A DNA stretch of 64,000 bases from Flaccisagitta enflata (GCA_965153355.1 OZ231127.1:93186001-93250000), one strand, 5' to 3'. Numbered from the stretch's first letter, positions 51,560-63,060 are shown. Program-made: numbers and translations. Notes: generated by a model not told the origin, from the letters alone.

Positions 51560-52119
51560 GTGCCCACAGGGTGGAAAAAAGGTCAAGTTGAGTGACCATT
51601 GCCCCACCTGGTTTTATAGGCTCTATTCAATGTAAGGAAGTGTTTTCTAGCCAAATTCAAATCATCCTTGGGGCGCTTTTTGAAAAAAAAAGAAAAATTC
51701 AAGATATTTAGCATGATATTGAATACAAAATTTTGCAGTTTGGTCCGACTTATTTTTTGATAGTATATTGTTTTCCTGATGAAATTCCCTTTAATTTGAT
51801 AGGTCGCACAAAAAGGTTTTAAAAAGAAATAAATGTTTCATTTTTCATGCCACTGTTATAAAAATCATAATGGTGGCCTGAAATATGAAAATCGTATTTC
51901 TTTTTGAAACCCTATAATGCAACCTATCAAACAAAAAGGAATTTTATCCGGATAAACAATATGCTGTCAAAAAATAAATCTTGGATTTCTTTTTTTTTAA
52001 GCGCCCCAAGAATGATTTGATTTGAGCTAGAAAATACTTCCCTAAATTAAGTAGAGCCTAAAAAACCAGGTGGGGGGCAATGATCACTCAACTTGAACTT
52101 TTTTCCACCTTGTGGGCGC
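51560..52119. mobile_element. TA-flanked long-TIR foldback element between direct repeats
   Basis: The left arm GTGCCCACAGGGTGGAAAAA and right arm ...TTTTTTCCACCTTGTGGGCGC pair over about 130 bp with mismatches. TA lies outside both. The element is bracketed by a ~95-bp direct repeat (51447-51540 and 52137-52230) containing CTTCCCTTCTAGTCCT. Confidence 0.8.
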
Positions 52120-52480
52120 TAGTAATAGAAAGTCGCCCACACCGCAGAACTATCACGCCTTCCCTTCTAGTCCTGTGTCCTTACTTCTGTCTCTGTACAA
52201 GCGTTGGCCTAATTGGTCGTAGTGCCCTGCTAGTAGTAAGACAAATATGTCAGACGACGTCTTCCCGTCACCCAGCATACAACCCCTACTTTTCCACCTC
52301 ATTTTATTTATTCAAATAATATGTAAATTGGCGAATGACATTATTCATGTTATCTTGGCAGCTTGTGGTAGTGACACAAGTTACTGATGAGTTGGGAGTG
52401 AACCGACATCCTTGCTCTTATACTGAGCAGTGCTCAGTGAGCACTTGGTTGAGCCAACTGTCACGTCAACAGACTTTCCT

Positions 52481-52586
<106 letters not shown>

Positions 52587-52640
52587 TCCACTGATTATTC
52601 TCATTTCCGATTCCAAAGCAAAGGGAAAAATTCATCCTCG

Positions 52641-53090
52641 CAGCAGCTGGGAGACTTAGATATTAGAGCTTGGAGACTTAGATATAAGAGCTGGGAGACT
52701 TAGATCTAAGTGCTGGGAGACCTAAATATAACAACTGGGAGACTTAAAAATAAGAGCTGGGAGACTTATATATTAGACCTGGGAGACTTAGATATAAGAG
52801 CTGGGAGACTTAGAAACAAGAGCTGGGAGACTTACATAAAAGAGCTTGGCGACTTACATAAAAAAGCTGCGAGACTTAGAAGTAAGAGCTGGGAGACTTA
52901 GATAAAAAAAAAAAACTGGAAGACTTAGATATAAGAGCTGGGGGGCTTAGATAAAAGAACTGGGAGACTGAGAACTACGATCTAGGAGACTGGGAGTCTT
53001 AGAAATAAGAGCTGGGAGACTTAGATATGTGCGCTGGGAGACTTAGATGTAAGAGCTGGGAGACTTACGTATAAGAGCCGGATGCTAAAA
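52641..53090 (+). repeat. about 21-bp minisatellite
   Basis: Some twenty units of GCTGGGAGACTTAGATATAA(GA), with drift. A related GAGAGGCTGAAAGC-type array continues to about 53345. Confidence 0.85.
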
Positions 53091-53954
53091 GCCCGAGAGG
53101 TTGTCTTAGACCCTGATCCTGGGAGCTAAGAGCCTAAGAGGCTGAAAGCCTGAGAGGCTTGAAGCTTGAGAGCTGACAGGCTGAAATGGGGAGAACTAAG
53201 AGGCTGTAAGCATAAGAGCAGAGAGGCTGAAAGCAAGAGAGCCTGCGCCTGAGAGCTATGTGCCTGAGAGGCTGGAAGCTGAGAGCTAAGAGTTTTAGAG
53301 CAAAGATGATGAGAGGCTGAGAGCTGAGAGGGTGGTAGGCCAAGAGCTGAGGGCGGAAATGGCTCGTCTCTCGCTTTCGTTTTTCTCTTTTCGTGCGTCA
53401 TCCAAAAAATCCGCCTCCGTTTTGTCGCTATTCTATCTCTCCATCTTTTATCTCTCCATCTCCTCACGTAATCTTCCAAATTCGTTTAGTCTGTATTCTA
53501 TCTCTCCACCACATCACACTCTTTCATATTCGTTTAGTCTAGATGTTCTCCATCTTTTATGTATCCTGTTCTGTCTGTATTCTATCTCTCAATCACCTCA
53601 CACTTTTTCAAAGCTGTTTAGTTTGTATTCTCCATCTTTCCATATATCCTGTTTTGTCGCTATTCCTTCATCCATGTCCTCAAATACTCTTCCATATATT
53701 CGTTCAGTCTGTATTTTCCTTCTTATCACTCTTCAAACCATCTTCATTTTGTAGAAATTCTATTGTTTCATCTCGTGATATGCTCTTCTTATTTGTTTAT
53801 TCTGTATTCTCTATCTTTTCACTTTTCAAATCATCTTCTTTTTGTCAGTATTCTATCTCTCCATCTCCTCACATACTCTTCCAAATTCGTTGAGTCTGTA
53901 ATTCACCTCTCCAACCTTTTGCATTTCAGACCACCCTTTTTGGGCAGCGGCCCC

Positions 53955-54372
53955 AAAGGGGTCGATGACCTATGCTTTCACACATATGGGGGATTTTCTC
54001 CTCCTTCTCCTTCTTCTCCTTCTTCTCCTTCTCCGTCCCCCCCTCAAATCCCAGTCCCGAGGCCCAAATCCCAGTGTTGAGGCCAAAATCCCAGCCTCAA
54101 GGCCCAAATCCTAGCCTGGAGGCCCAGATTTCAGCCATGAAGCTCAAATCTCAGCCTCAAGGTCAAAATCTCAGTGAAGAGGCCCAGATCCCAGCCTTGA
54201 GGATAGGATTTAGGCCTTGAGGCTAGGATATGGACTTTGAGGCTGGGATTTTGACCTCAAGACTGGGTTTGGGCCTGGACTGGATTTGGAGTCTCGGGAC
54301 TGGGAGGAGGAGGGGGAGGAGGAGGAAAGGAGAAGGAAAATCCATATGTGTGGCATAGGTCATCGACAAGGC
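53955..54372. repeat. foldback unit with internal minisatellite
   Basis: GGTCGATGACCTATGCTTTC/ACACATATGG on the left is inverted as CCATATGTGTGGCATAGG/TCATCGAC on the right. The arms continue as CTCC versus GGAG tracts. Inside are about a dozen AGGCCCAAATCCCAGCCT units. Confidence 0.75.
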
Positions 54373-54911
54373 CCTGCTCCTCAACTCAACCACAACCAAC
54401 TTAGGTAGGGCACGGGTACCGCTGACCATCTAACGCTTTTGCGACTATTTTTTCTTTCTCTAACTTAACATTCTTTTTTCTGATCTTAGTTTTTCCATAA
54501 TTGTGCGTTTTCATCTCGTTTAGAATGATTCCATTTCCCCATTTCAGTTACGTCTCTCAATCCAACGTAAACATTTTTATCCATCTCTCTATCTCTTCAC
54601 ATCTTCATCTGACAATTTCTATGTTCGTCTACTTGTTTTCATATGCACCAAATCCCCGCAAAAACGGATTCAAGAGTAACGGAAACCCGACTATAACAAA
54701 TCTAAAAACTGAGTCCGAGTAATGACAGAAATCCGCCTATAGTGGATGGAATTTGTTGGTCCTTTGACTTTTGTCTGTCTTGTGAATTCTTTGTGAACAT
54801 ATAATCAACTAGTGGCGTTCGCCATATTGTGTTCCACGAAAACTTGATTTGGCATCAAAAAGAAAGGCAATAATTCATAAAACAATTCTGATAATGATAA
54901 CCAGACAAATC

Positions 54912-55072
54912 TGTGTCGTAGGTAATGGCCGCCTGTGGGCGGCCTAACTACCACCTGTGGGCGACCTCACTGCCGCCTATGGACGGCCTCACTGCCGCCT
55001 GTGGGCGGTCCCACTGCCGCCTGTGGGCAGTCCCACTGCCGTCTGTGGGCGGTCCCACTGCCGCCTATCGTG
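54912..55072 (+). repeat. about 22-bp minisatellite (GCCGCCTGTGGGCGG)
   Basis: Seven units of CCACTGCCGCCTGTGGGCGG(TC), each with a small internal palindrome GCCGCC..GGGCGG. Confidence 0.85.
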
Positions 55073-55375
55073 GAACACAATCACTCTAATTCTTTGTAAA
55101 CATACAATCAATCACACGATGTCACATCGAATTTGTCCAGTGAATTTGATTTATTGTGGGCACAAGGTACAAACAAAAACACACAACTGACCAAAACAAC
55201 CAATTATGGCAACAAATCGGATGGCGTGTCTGTCTCTCTGTAGTCGTCTGTCTGTCTGTCTGTCTGTCTCTCTGTAATCGTCTGTCTGTTAGTCTTCCAC
55301 ACAAATTGTCATTCACTTCTTGTCTGTCAGTTTTGCCGCGCCTGCTTCACCGGCAGCATCTATTTGAGCGTTAGA

Positions 55376-55794
<419 letters not shown>

Positions 55795-55921
55795 CTCCTG
55801 TGTATTCTTGCATGTGCGAAAACGGTGAAATTGGCTAACGTGAAGTTTGGAAAGACAAAACCTCGTGCTTTTAGCTTCTGGGCTTTTTTAGTTCCAGACA
55901 AACAAGATTGTTGAGGTCACG

Positions 55922-56190
55922 TTGTTACGGCCACTCGCTTGTCTTATGGCCACTCGCTTGTCTTATGGCCACTCGCATGTCTTATGGCCACTCGCTTGTC
56001 TTATGGCCACTCGCTTGTCTTATGGCCACTCGCTTGTCTTTTGTTCGCTTGCTTCTCTTATGGCCACTCGCTTGTCTTATGGCCACTCACTGTCCTATGG
56101 CTATTCACTTTTCCTTTGGCCACTCACTTGTCTTATGGCCACTCACTGTCTTAAGGCCTCTTTTTTGACTTATGGCCACTTGCTTGATTT
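55922..56190 (+). repeat. 18-bp minisatellite TTATGGCCACTCGCTTGTC, array 1
   Basis: About fourteen units. The same unit forms the array at 60178-60625 on the same strand. Confidence 0.85.
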
Positions 56191-56620
56191 AATATAATAT
56201 AATATAAAATTTAAGCTATCAAAGGAAGCAAGCTTTTTATGACTTGCTCTTCGAGATGATAGCTGTTCCGTCAAATTACAATTTACGTGGCAAAGAATAT
56301 TAACCAGTCAGTAGTTCATAAGAACCAAAAGCGAGAATTGTTACCATGCAACTGCTAAAAATTGAAAATTCTATGTTCAAAATATCCAAAATTGACCAGT
56401 CACTAGTTTTAAAAATCAAAAGTGTAAATCAGTAACGGAAAAAGTTGCATATTCACCAAAATTTTCAACGACTTTCCAATATATAAAAATAAAGACTATA
56501 AATACTTCCAAATAGAAAATATGATGCTTTTATAAGTGCAAATAATATCAGTGATTATTCTCTGAGCAAATACTAAAGATTTTACGATACTAAAAAAAAA
56601 CATTTGTAAAGAGAGAAAAC

Positions 56621-58600
56621 AAGGCCAACACCTATAAGTCGCGTGCAGGACAAAAATAACTGAACTGACCTGACTCCTTTTTGTATCTTTTTATCGAAAA
56701 TCAGACTTAAACGCAACCCAAAACAGACCCAAACCAGACTCAAACCAGACTAAAACCAGACTCAAACCAGACTCAAACCAGACTCAAACCAGAATTAAAC
56801 CAGACCAAAACCAGACCTAAATCAGACATAAACCAGACATAAACCAGACATAAACCAGATTTAAGCCAGACTCAAACCAGACTCAAACCAGACTCAATCC
56901 AGACTCAAACCAGACTCAAACCAAACTCAAACCAGATTTAAACCAGACGGAAACCAGGCTCAAACCAGGATCAAACCAGGCTCAAACCAGAATCAAACCA
57001 GACTCAAACCAGACTCCAACCAGACTCAAACCAGACTAAAAACCAGACTCAAACCAGACTCAAACCAGACTCAAACCGGAATCAAACCAAACCAAAACCT
57101 GACCAAAACCAGACAAAAACCAGACCTTAATCAGACCTAAATCAAACATAAACCAGACAAAAACCAGACATACACCAGACCTACACCAGACCTAACCCAG
57201 ACCTAACCCAGACCTAAACCAGACATAAATCAGACATGAACCAGTCTTAAACCAGACTTAAACCAGGAGTAAACCAGACTCAAATCAGACTTAAACCAGA
57301 CTTTAACCAGACTTAAACCAGACTTAAACCAGACTTAAACCAGACTTAAACCATACTTATCTTTAATATCATTTTAACCAGCAGACTTAAACCATCTGAC
57401 CAGCAGACTTAAACCATTAGATTTAAACCAGCAGACTTAAACCAGCAGATTTAAACCAGCAGATTTTAACCAACAGACTTAACCAATTAGATTTAAACCA
57501 GCAGACTTAAACCAGCAGATTTAAACCAGCAAATTTAAACCAGCAGGCTTTAACCATCAGACTTTACCCAGCAGACTTTAACTAGCAGACTTTAACCAGC
57601 AGACTTCAACTAGCAGACTTTAACCAGCAGACTTTAACCAAAAATGACCAAAAATGACTAAAATGAGCAAAAATGACTAAAATGACCAAATTGACCAAAA
57701 ATGACCAAAAATGACCAAAAATGACCAAAATGACCAAAATGACCAAAGATGACCAAAGATGACCAAAGATGACAAAAATGACAAAAATTGACCAAAAATG
57801 ACCAAAAATGACCAAAAATGACCAAAAATGACCAAAAAGACCAAAAAGACCAAAAAGACCAAAAAGACCAAAATGACCAAAATGACCAAAATGATCAAAA
57901 ATGATCAAAATGACCAAAAATGATCAAAATGACCAAAAATGATCAAAATGACCGAAATGACCAAAAATGACCAAAAATGACCAAAATGACCAAAAATGAC
58001 CAAAATCACCGAAAGTGACCAAAAATGACCAAAATAACCTAAAATGATCAAAAATGACCAAAAATGACCAAAAAAGACCGAAATGACAAAAAATGACCAA
58101 AATGACCAAAATGAATAAAAATGACCAAAATCATTAAAATGACCTAAAATGACCAAAAAATAATCAAAAATGACCAAAAATGACCAAAAATGACCAAAAA
58201 AACCAAATTGACCAAAATCACCAAAATGACCAAAATGACCAAAATGACCAAAGATGACCAAAAATGACCAAAAATGACCAAAAATGACCAAATATGACCA
58301 AAAATGACCAAAAATGACCAAAAATAATCAAAAATGATCAAAAATGTCCAAAAATGACCAAAATGACCAAAATGACACAACTGACCAAAATGACCAAAAT
58401 GACCAAAAATAACAAAAAATGACTAAAAGCAACCAATAATTCCCAAAAACAACAGAAAAATCACTCAAAACAACTCCAGACGACCCAAAAAGACGAAAAA
58501 AAGCAAAGTGTTACGGACCGACGGACGGACGGACGGACGGACGGACCGACCGACCGACAGACGGAGCGGGTTGTAGAGTCGCGTGCACGCGACTAAAAAA
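56621..58600 (-). mobile_element. giant Helentron-like element with expanded minisatellite core
   Basis: The left end AACAAGGCCAACACC and AGTCGCGTGCAGG, and the right end GTTACGGACCGACGGACGG...AGTCGCGTGCACGCGACT, match the 'GTCGCGTGC' type. Between them lie ~950 bp of an 11-12 bp repeat (ACCAGACTCAA) and ~790 bp of a 9-11 bp repeat (AAAATGACC). Normal copies are about 200 bp. Confidence 0.6.
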
Positions 58601-58645
58601 AATCTGATTTGATCATTGTGCTCTTATGGTCTCTAAGTTAGTGAG

Positions 58646-59728
58646 TCATTTAATGGGAAAGCATGCTATTCTTCGCTCGCGACGGCCGCCAATAACTTTG
58701 AAAAACTTGACGCTTTTTTCATCTGCAGTAAGAGAATTGTTCAAATGCTCAGCATCTTGCCGCAATTTAATCTTCCATGCTTTTTCCACTTGACATTCCA
58801 ATTTAGTCATGTCGTGAGTGATAATCACCCCGTTCCATTTCTCCATTCCTCTCAGCTTCTTTGCTATCAGGAGCATTGCCCTCTTTTTTTCTGAGCATAC
58901 AAATTTAACGACCAGGGGGCGCAAATTGCTACTGTTTGATGTTCCAACACGAAAATGATGAACAATGTCCGTAGAAGGATCCAGATCCAGGTCCAAGTCA
59001 CCAGCAAGCAATTTGATCATGGCAAGATCGTCATCTGTTTCCTGTTGACCAAAAATGATGATGTTGTTTCTCTTTCGTTCGCGCAAGACCCATTCTGGAA
59101 CAAATTGCACAGGTGTGCCTTTATTCATTGTGGCAGGGTTGGTTGAACTTTGTGCAGAATTGTGAATTTCATCCACTTTTGCCTTGATGGCTTGAAGTTC
59201 GGTTTGGAGCTCCTGTAATCTGACGTCAGTTGATGTTGTTCTTTCTCCAATGGCATCCATCTTGGTCTTCAATTCATCTTTGATACGCCTGTTTTTTTCC
59301 ATCTCCTCCGCAAACTTGCGATTTGTTGTATCTAACTGTTGTTGTGATTTAGTCAATTTCTTTCCAAAGGCTTCAAATTCGGTTTTTGAGGCAACCTGAT
59401 GTTTAACCACTTGGGCTTTGAAGGCTTCAAGTTTGGTTTTTGAGGCAACCTGATGCTTAACCACTTGGGCTTTGAAGGAATCAGCACTTGTGATATGATT
59501 TTTCATTTTAATGGTTAGCATGGCAATTGTTTCATTCAAAGCTGTATGATTATTGTTAATGCCTTCCACGACTTTTTCAAAACCTTCAAAACCTTTTTTG
59601 AAGGTCATGAGTAGAGCATCCATTTTGGTTTTCCATTCATTTGATTCTTTTGACTCTTTTTCCAGTTGCGCAATATCATGCTGTATTTTCTTCATGTCTT
59701 GAGCTTTATTAATACGGAAAGATGACAA
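58646..59728 (-). CDS. ORF1-like non-LTR retrotransposon protein
   Basis: An intact 360-aa frame. Residues about 1-200 are a charged coiled coil that includes an 18-aa direct repeat (FKAQVVKHQVASKT). Residues about 215-300 resemble the RRM-like domain of LINE ORF1 proteins (RNNIIIFGQQETDDDLAMIK, VHHFRVG, LRPLVVKF). A C-terminal part follows (VIITHDMTKLECQVEKAWKI). In LINEs such proteins coat the RNA and act as nucleic-acid chaperones. No endonuclease or reverse transcriptase lies downstream; the sequence after the stop goes straight into a short repeat element. It may be a truncated insertion or a retained host copy. The start at 59728 is the first ATG and could be wrong. Confidence 0.7.
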   Translation of the reverse strand: MSSFRINKAQDMKKIQHDIAQLEKESKESNEWKTKMDALLMTFKKGFEGFEKVVEGINNNHTALNETIAMLTIKMKNHITSADSFKAQVVKHQVASKTKLEAFKAQVVKHQVASKTEFEAFGKKLTKSQQQLDTTNRKFAEEMEKNRRIKDELKTKMDAIGERTTSTDVRLQELQTELQAIKAKVDEIHNSAQSSTNPATMNKGTPVQFVPEWVLRERKRNNIIIFGQQETDDDLAMIKLLAGDLDLDLDPSTDIVHHFRVGTSNSSNLRPLVVKFVCSEKKRAMLLIAKKLRGMEKWNGVIITHDMTKLECQVEKAWKIKLRQDAEHLNNSLTADEKSVKFFKVIGGRRERRIACFPIK

Positions 59729-60177
59729 TTTCCTTCAGTAAGATTCAGTCTTTGGTTCTGTGAAGTAGTTTTTATTTTAGCCGCGAAGGAGTAAACGGTT
59801 TTGTAACACAAATTCTTAGCTGTAGTTGTTACACAAGAAGACCGAGGTTGGAGAACTGATTCAACTTGGACTTTAGATTCCAAACAAATATGAGGCGATG
59901 AGAGAGTGAGACCACGATAGCGATTTTTTTTTTATGATGAAATAAAATCAATCCCATTAATGATGGTAGTTTCTTTCAAAGTTTTGACCCTTCCCGTTTA
60001 CTGATTGAGATGAAAATTTGCAGTTGGGTGGAGAACAAAAAGATGGAATTTTGAGTGTATTTACAGCCGATAACATTATGGTTGAAGCAGTTTTTTGATG
60101 ATTTTTCTTGGAAAGCCGCAAAGGTCGAAGAGAGATCGTGTTTCTTCGCCACGTCACAATGTTTTTTTTTTTTTTTT

Positions 60178-60625
60178 GGCCACTCGCTGTCTTGTGGCTA
60201 CTAGTTGTCTTGTGGCCACTTTCTGTCTTGTGGCTACTCACTGTCTTTTGGCTACTCGCTGTTGTACGGCCTCTTTTTTGTCTTGTGGCCACTCACTTGT
60301 CTTACGGCCACTTGCTTTTTTATGGCTACTCACTGTCTTATGGCCACTCGCTTGTCTTTTGGCCACTCACTGTCTTGTGGCTACTCGCTGTCTTGTGGCC
60401 ACTCTCTGTCTTGTGGCTACTTGCTTTTCTTATGGCCACTCACTTTCTTACGGCCTCACATTTGTCTTATGGTCACTAGCTTGTCTCATGGCCACTTGCT
60501 GTCTTATGGCCACTCGCTGTCTTATGGCCACTTGCATGCCTCATGGCCACTTGCTGTCTTATGGCCACTCGCTGTCTTATGGCCACTCGCATGTCTTATG
60601 GCCACTCGCTGTCTTATGGCCACGA
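60178..60625 (+). repeat. 18-bp minisatellite TTATGGCCACTCGCTGTC, array 2
   Basis: About twenty-four units alternating TTATGGCCACTCGC and TTGTGGCTACTCGC. It starts next to a poly-T run. Confidence 0.85.
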
Positions 60626-60974
60626 ACTGACACAAAATCAAGCCGTGCCCATAATCACGGATTCATTTAGCCAAGAACTAAAGAGCTTGAAATTAGCTTT
60701 GAATTCTCAAAGCATAATTGCCCTATGCACCGATGCGTACATGCGATTGGTCAGTCGCTCTGTCATTCAGTATTTTTTTCGGTCTATTTCACATTAACCA
60801 CATTGACTGTAGTACTCGTTTGTCCATCAGTCAAGCCAGTATTTCAATTTTTTCGCTATATTTCAAAGTGCACCTAAAACGTTTTAATGTTGGTAACTTG
60901 TACCTGGTGACTGTCTGAATTTTAGCGCTTCGTTATAAGCCACTGTAATTTATGTGTAAACAATGGTTTACTTT

Positions 60975-61012
60975 CCTCCTGTCAGTCTGTTTGCCAAGTA
61001 TGGATACATTAT
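60975..61012 (+). pseudogene. truncated duplicate of the GPCR TM1 exon start
   Basis: CTTTCCTCCTGTCAG plus the first ~25 nt of the exon (LFAKYGYI) occur here, about 79 bp before the real acceptor. The copy then diverges and meets stops, so it is a decoy 3' splice site. Confidence 0.8.
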
Positions 61013-61057
61013 GTTGATAAACCAACTTTAAATGATCTATTACTTTCCTCCTGTCAG

Positions 61058-61140
61058 TTTATTTGCCAAGTATGGATACATTCCGACGCCGACCATGATT
61101 TTGCTTTACGATATCATTCTTCCCATCATCATCTTCGCTG
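61058..61140 (+). CDS. GPCR exon (TM1, first half)
   Basis: The acceptor TTCCTCCTGTCAG is followed by LFAKYGYIPTPTMILLYDII and LPIIIFAG. The donor GCTG|GTAAGT is phase 1. The preceding exon must end in phase 2. Confidence 0.75.
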
Positions 61141-63060
61141 GTAAGTAAACACGTGCTCAATGTCTCACATTGGCATTCTTTTTCCACCTCGTTTCGTATC
61201 ATCTTAATTTGTTTTAAATGCCATTTTGAATCGATTCCCATTTTTTAAGTGATTGGGATGCAAGTTGTCAATTTCGAGCCCCCTCTATATCAACGTACAA
61301 CATTTTAAGTAAAAGCTCATAATTCTAAATCGGTTAAGATCATTATACACCATTTTTCAACGTCAGGAGAACTTGGCGAATAGCAACGTTATCACGCTCA
61401 TTGTTCTAATTCATATATGCATTTTCACAAATTTCCATCATTTCTGCATTTTTAGGAGTGATCGGGAATATAATCGCGCTCATCGTTCTGCATTTCTACA
61501 CCAAAGAAGAACTTAGGATAAGTCATTATCTTCATATGATAGTCTGGGCTGACAGGTACATTCACTATTTACAAATGGTAGTCAGAGCTGAGAACTGTTA
61601 AGAACACTGCACTGGTTATATTGTATGAATTCAACATGACACTGGTCAGTTCCATTCATAGATCCATTGTTTCCATCTATAGAAACCATCATTTACACCA
61701 TTCATTCATTCATTCATTCATTCATTCATTCATTCATTCATTCATTCATACTTTTAATTGTAATTTTTTCATTCATTCATACAGTATTCTAGTCTTTAAT
61801 TCATTCATTCATTCTTTCATTCATTCATTCCTAGCCTCGTTCTGCTGTCCATATTCGCGATCTACGCATCGTAGACAAACGTGAGCAACAGTTGCGTGAT
61901 CATTATTTTATTCATTCATTCATTCATTCATTCAGCCTCGTTCTGCTGTCCATATTCGCGATCTACGCATCGTACACAAACGTGAGCAACAGTTGCGTTA
62001 TCACGACGATAAAAAATGGGACGGAAATTGGCTCCAGTAATTTTAATCCTGCGACGGACGCAAATGTCACCGGTGAGATTACTTAATCTGTATTAAAATA
62101 TCCCCTTTATACAAATCATTTACATTCTAGCATCGAATAGTTTTATAGCCGCAAACACGCGACTCTTGAACTTGCCAAGTTGGCCGATTGGTCGGTCGGT
62201 CGGTCCGTCTGTAACTTATTGGAAATGTGAGATTATTCAAACAAAACATATTGAGTAATGGCCAAATATATTTTGGACCACAATTTGTGGTTGCCAAAAA
62301 ATACATCGATTTTTTAAAACTGGTCTTTGACTCATGTTGTTGCTGGCCAATTTTACGTTTTTAGTCGCGGACTAGCGACTCTATAAGAGGCTTCGTCCGT
62401 CCGTCCGTCCGTCGGTTGGTTGGTTGGTCGGTTGGTCGGTTGGTCGGTCGGTCCGTCACGCTCGAGTCGAAAAGTGGGAAAACACGCCTTTCCGCCCCTG
62501 CCCACCCGTCCGCGACTGGTATTGGCCGTGTATCCGGCCTTGTTGGGTGGTAACATAGTTTTACATGTCATTTCACTTGAAAAAAGATATAATTTCCCAT
62601 TTTCCACTCACTTTCCCTTTTCAGTGAACTATTTTTACACGATATATTCAATTGCTCATTACACTTCCATCTATGGATTGGTCATCTTGGCCTTGAATCT
62701 GTACATCAGATTGGAACCCCCGGTCAATTTTGAAATGCTACAAGTAGGTCATGGGCCTCTTGATGGTTGAGGTGGTTTTCTTCTAGGACGAGAGAGAGGG
62801 TTACACTAGACCAAGAGGACCAAGTGTAATTTTGTGCAAAAAAGTTCAGGTGGTTCTCTATGGAAGCGTAAGCAGGACAAAATGAATTGCGTAAATAGTA
62901 ATTTTGCTGAGAGCTAATTTTGATTGTTGAAAGTACCATTCCTACAAAATATTTGGGTTATAAAATAACGTCATCTTTCAAAACACAGGGTACCGATATT
63001 GCCATTGCTGTTTTCATCATCGTGCTTTATAATGTGCCCATTCCAACTTTTTGTTTCAAG
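61058..63060 (+). CDS. class-A-like GPCR, five exons covering TM1-TM4 (3' end beyond window)
   Basis: Exons 61058-61140, 61456-61555, 61936-62072, 62625-62743 and 62989-63060 splice in frame to 170 residues. TM1 has the GVIGNIIALIVL signature (Asn 1.50). TM2 has YLHMIVWADSLVLLS (Asp 2.50). The first extracellular loop is unusually long and carries N-glycosylation sequons NVS, NGT and NVT. TM3 (IYGLVILALNLYIRLEPP) has NLY where most family members have D/E-R-Y, and the position expected for the TM3 disulfide Cys appears to be Val. TM4 is IAIAVFIIVLYNVPIPTF. The layout resembles invertebrate peptide (for example FMRFamide-type) receptors, but the ligand cannot be inferred. N-terminal exon(s) upstream of 61058 were not found. 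Confidence is high for a 7TM-type protein, lower for the subfamily. Confidence 0.75.
61456..61555 (+). CDS. GPCR exon (TM1 end, TM2 start)
   Basis: Encodes VIGNIIALIVLHFYTKEELR and ISHYLHMIVWAD. Acceptor TTTTTAG, donor ACAG|GTACAT, phase 2. The adjoining codon makes Ser of WADSLVLLS with the next exon. Confidence 0.8.
61835..61905 (+). pseudogene. duplicate of the GPCR TM2 exon with a stop
   Basis: Repeats SLVLLSIFAIYAS exactly, then TAC is TAG, and the sequence fades into (ATTC)n after GTTGCGTGATCA. It has its own AG acceptor (ATTCCTAG). About 70 nt are near identical to the exon at 61936, so the duplication is recent. Confidence 0.85.
61936..62072 (+). CDS. GPCR exon (TM2 end, extracellular loop 1)
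   Basis: Encodes LVLLSIFAIYASYTNVSNSC, then VITTIKNGTEIGSSNF and NPATDANVT. An (ATTC)n run precedes the ATTCAG acceptor. The nearly identical copy at 61835 has TAG where this one has TAC. Confidence 0.8.
62143..62222 (+). mobile_element. Helentron-like 5' end fragment in a GPCR intron
   Basis: TATAGCCGCAAACACGCGACT then GGTCGGTCGGTCGGTCCG. The 3' part is absent. Confidence 0.6.
62361..62546 (+). mobile_element. Helentron-like short element, complete, in a GPCR intron
   Basis: TTTTTAGTCGCGGACTAGCG opens it (palindrome AGTCGC-GGACTA-GCGACT). GTCCGTCCGTCC and GGTTGGTTGG units, matched GTCCGCGACT, then GGCCG-TGTATC-CGGCC and TTGTT. Confidence 0.85.
62625..62743 (+). CDS. GPCR exon (TM3)
   Basis: Encodes VNYFYTIYSIAHYTSIYGLV, then ILALNLYIRLEPPVNFEMLQ. 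Acceptor TTTTCAG, donor CAA|GTAGGT, phase 0. Confidence 0.8.
62989..63060 (+). CDS. GPCR exon (TM4)
   Basis: Encodes GTDIAIAVFIIVLYNVPIPT and FCFK, a hydrophobic span with prolines typical of TM4. Acceptor AAACACAG, donor AAG|GTAAGG, phase 0. Later exons are outside the window. Confidence 0.75.

Noticed and set aside
57606-58380. Phe/Gly/His-rich frames
   Set aside because: Translations of the AAAATGACC satellite.
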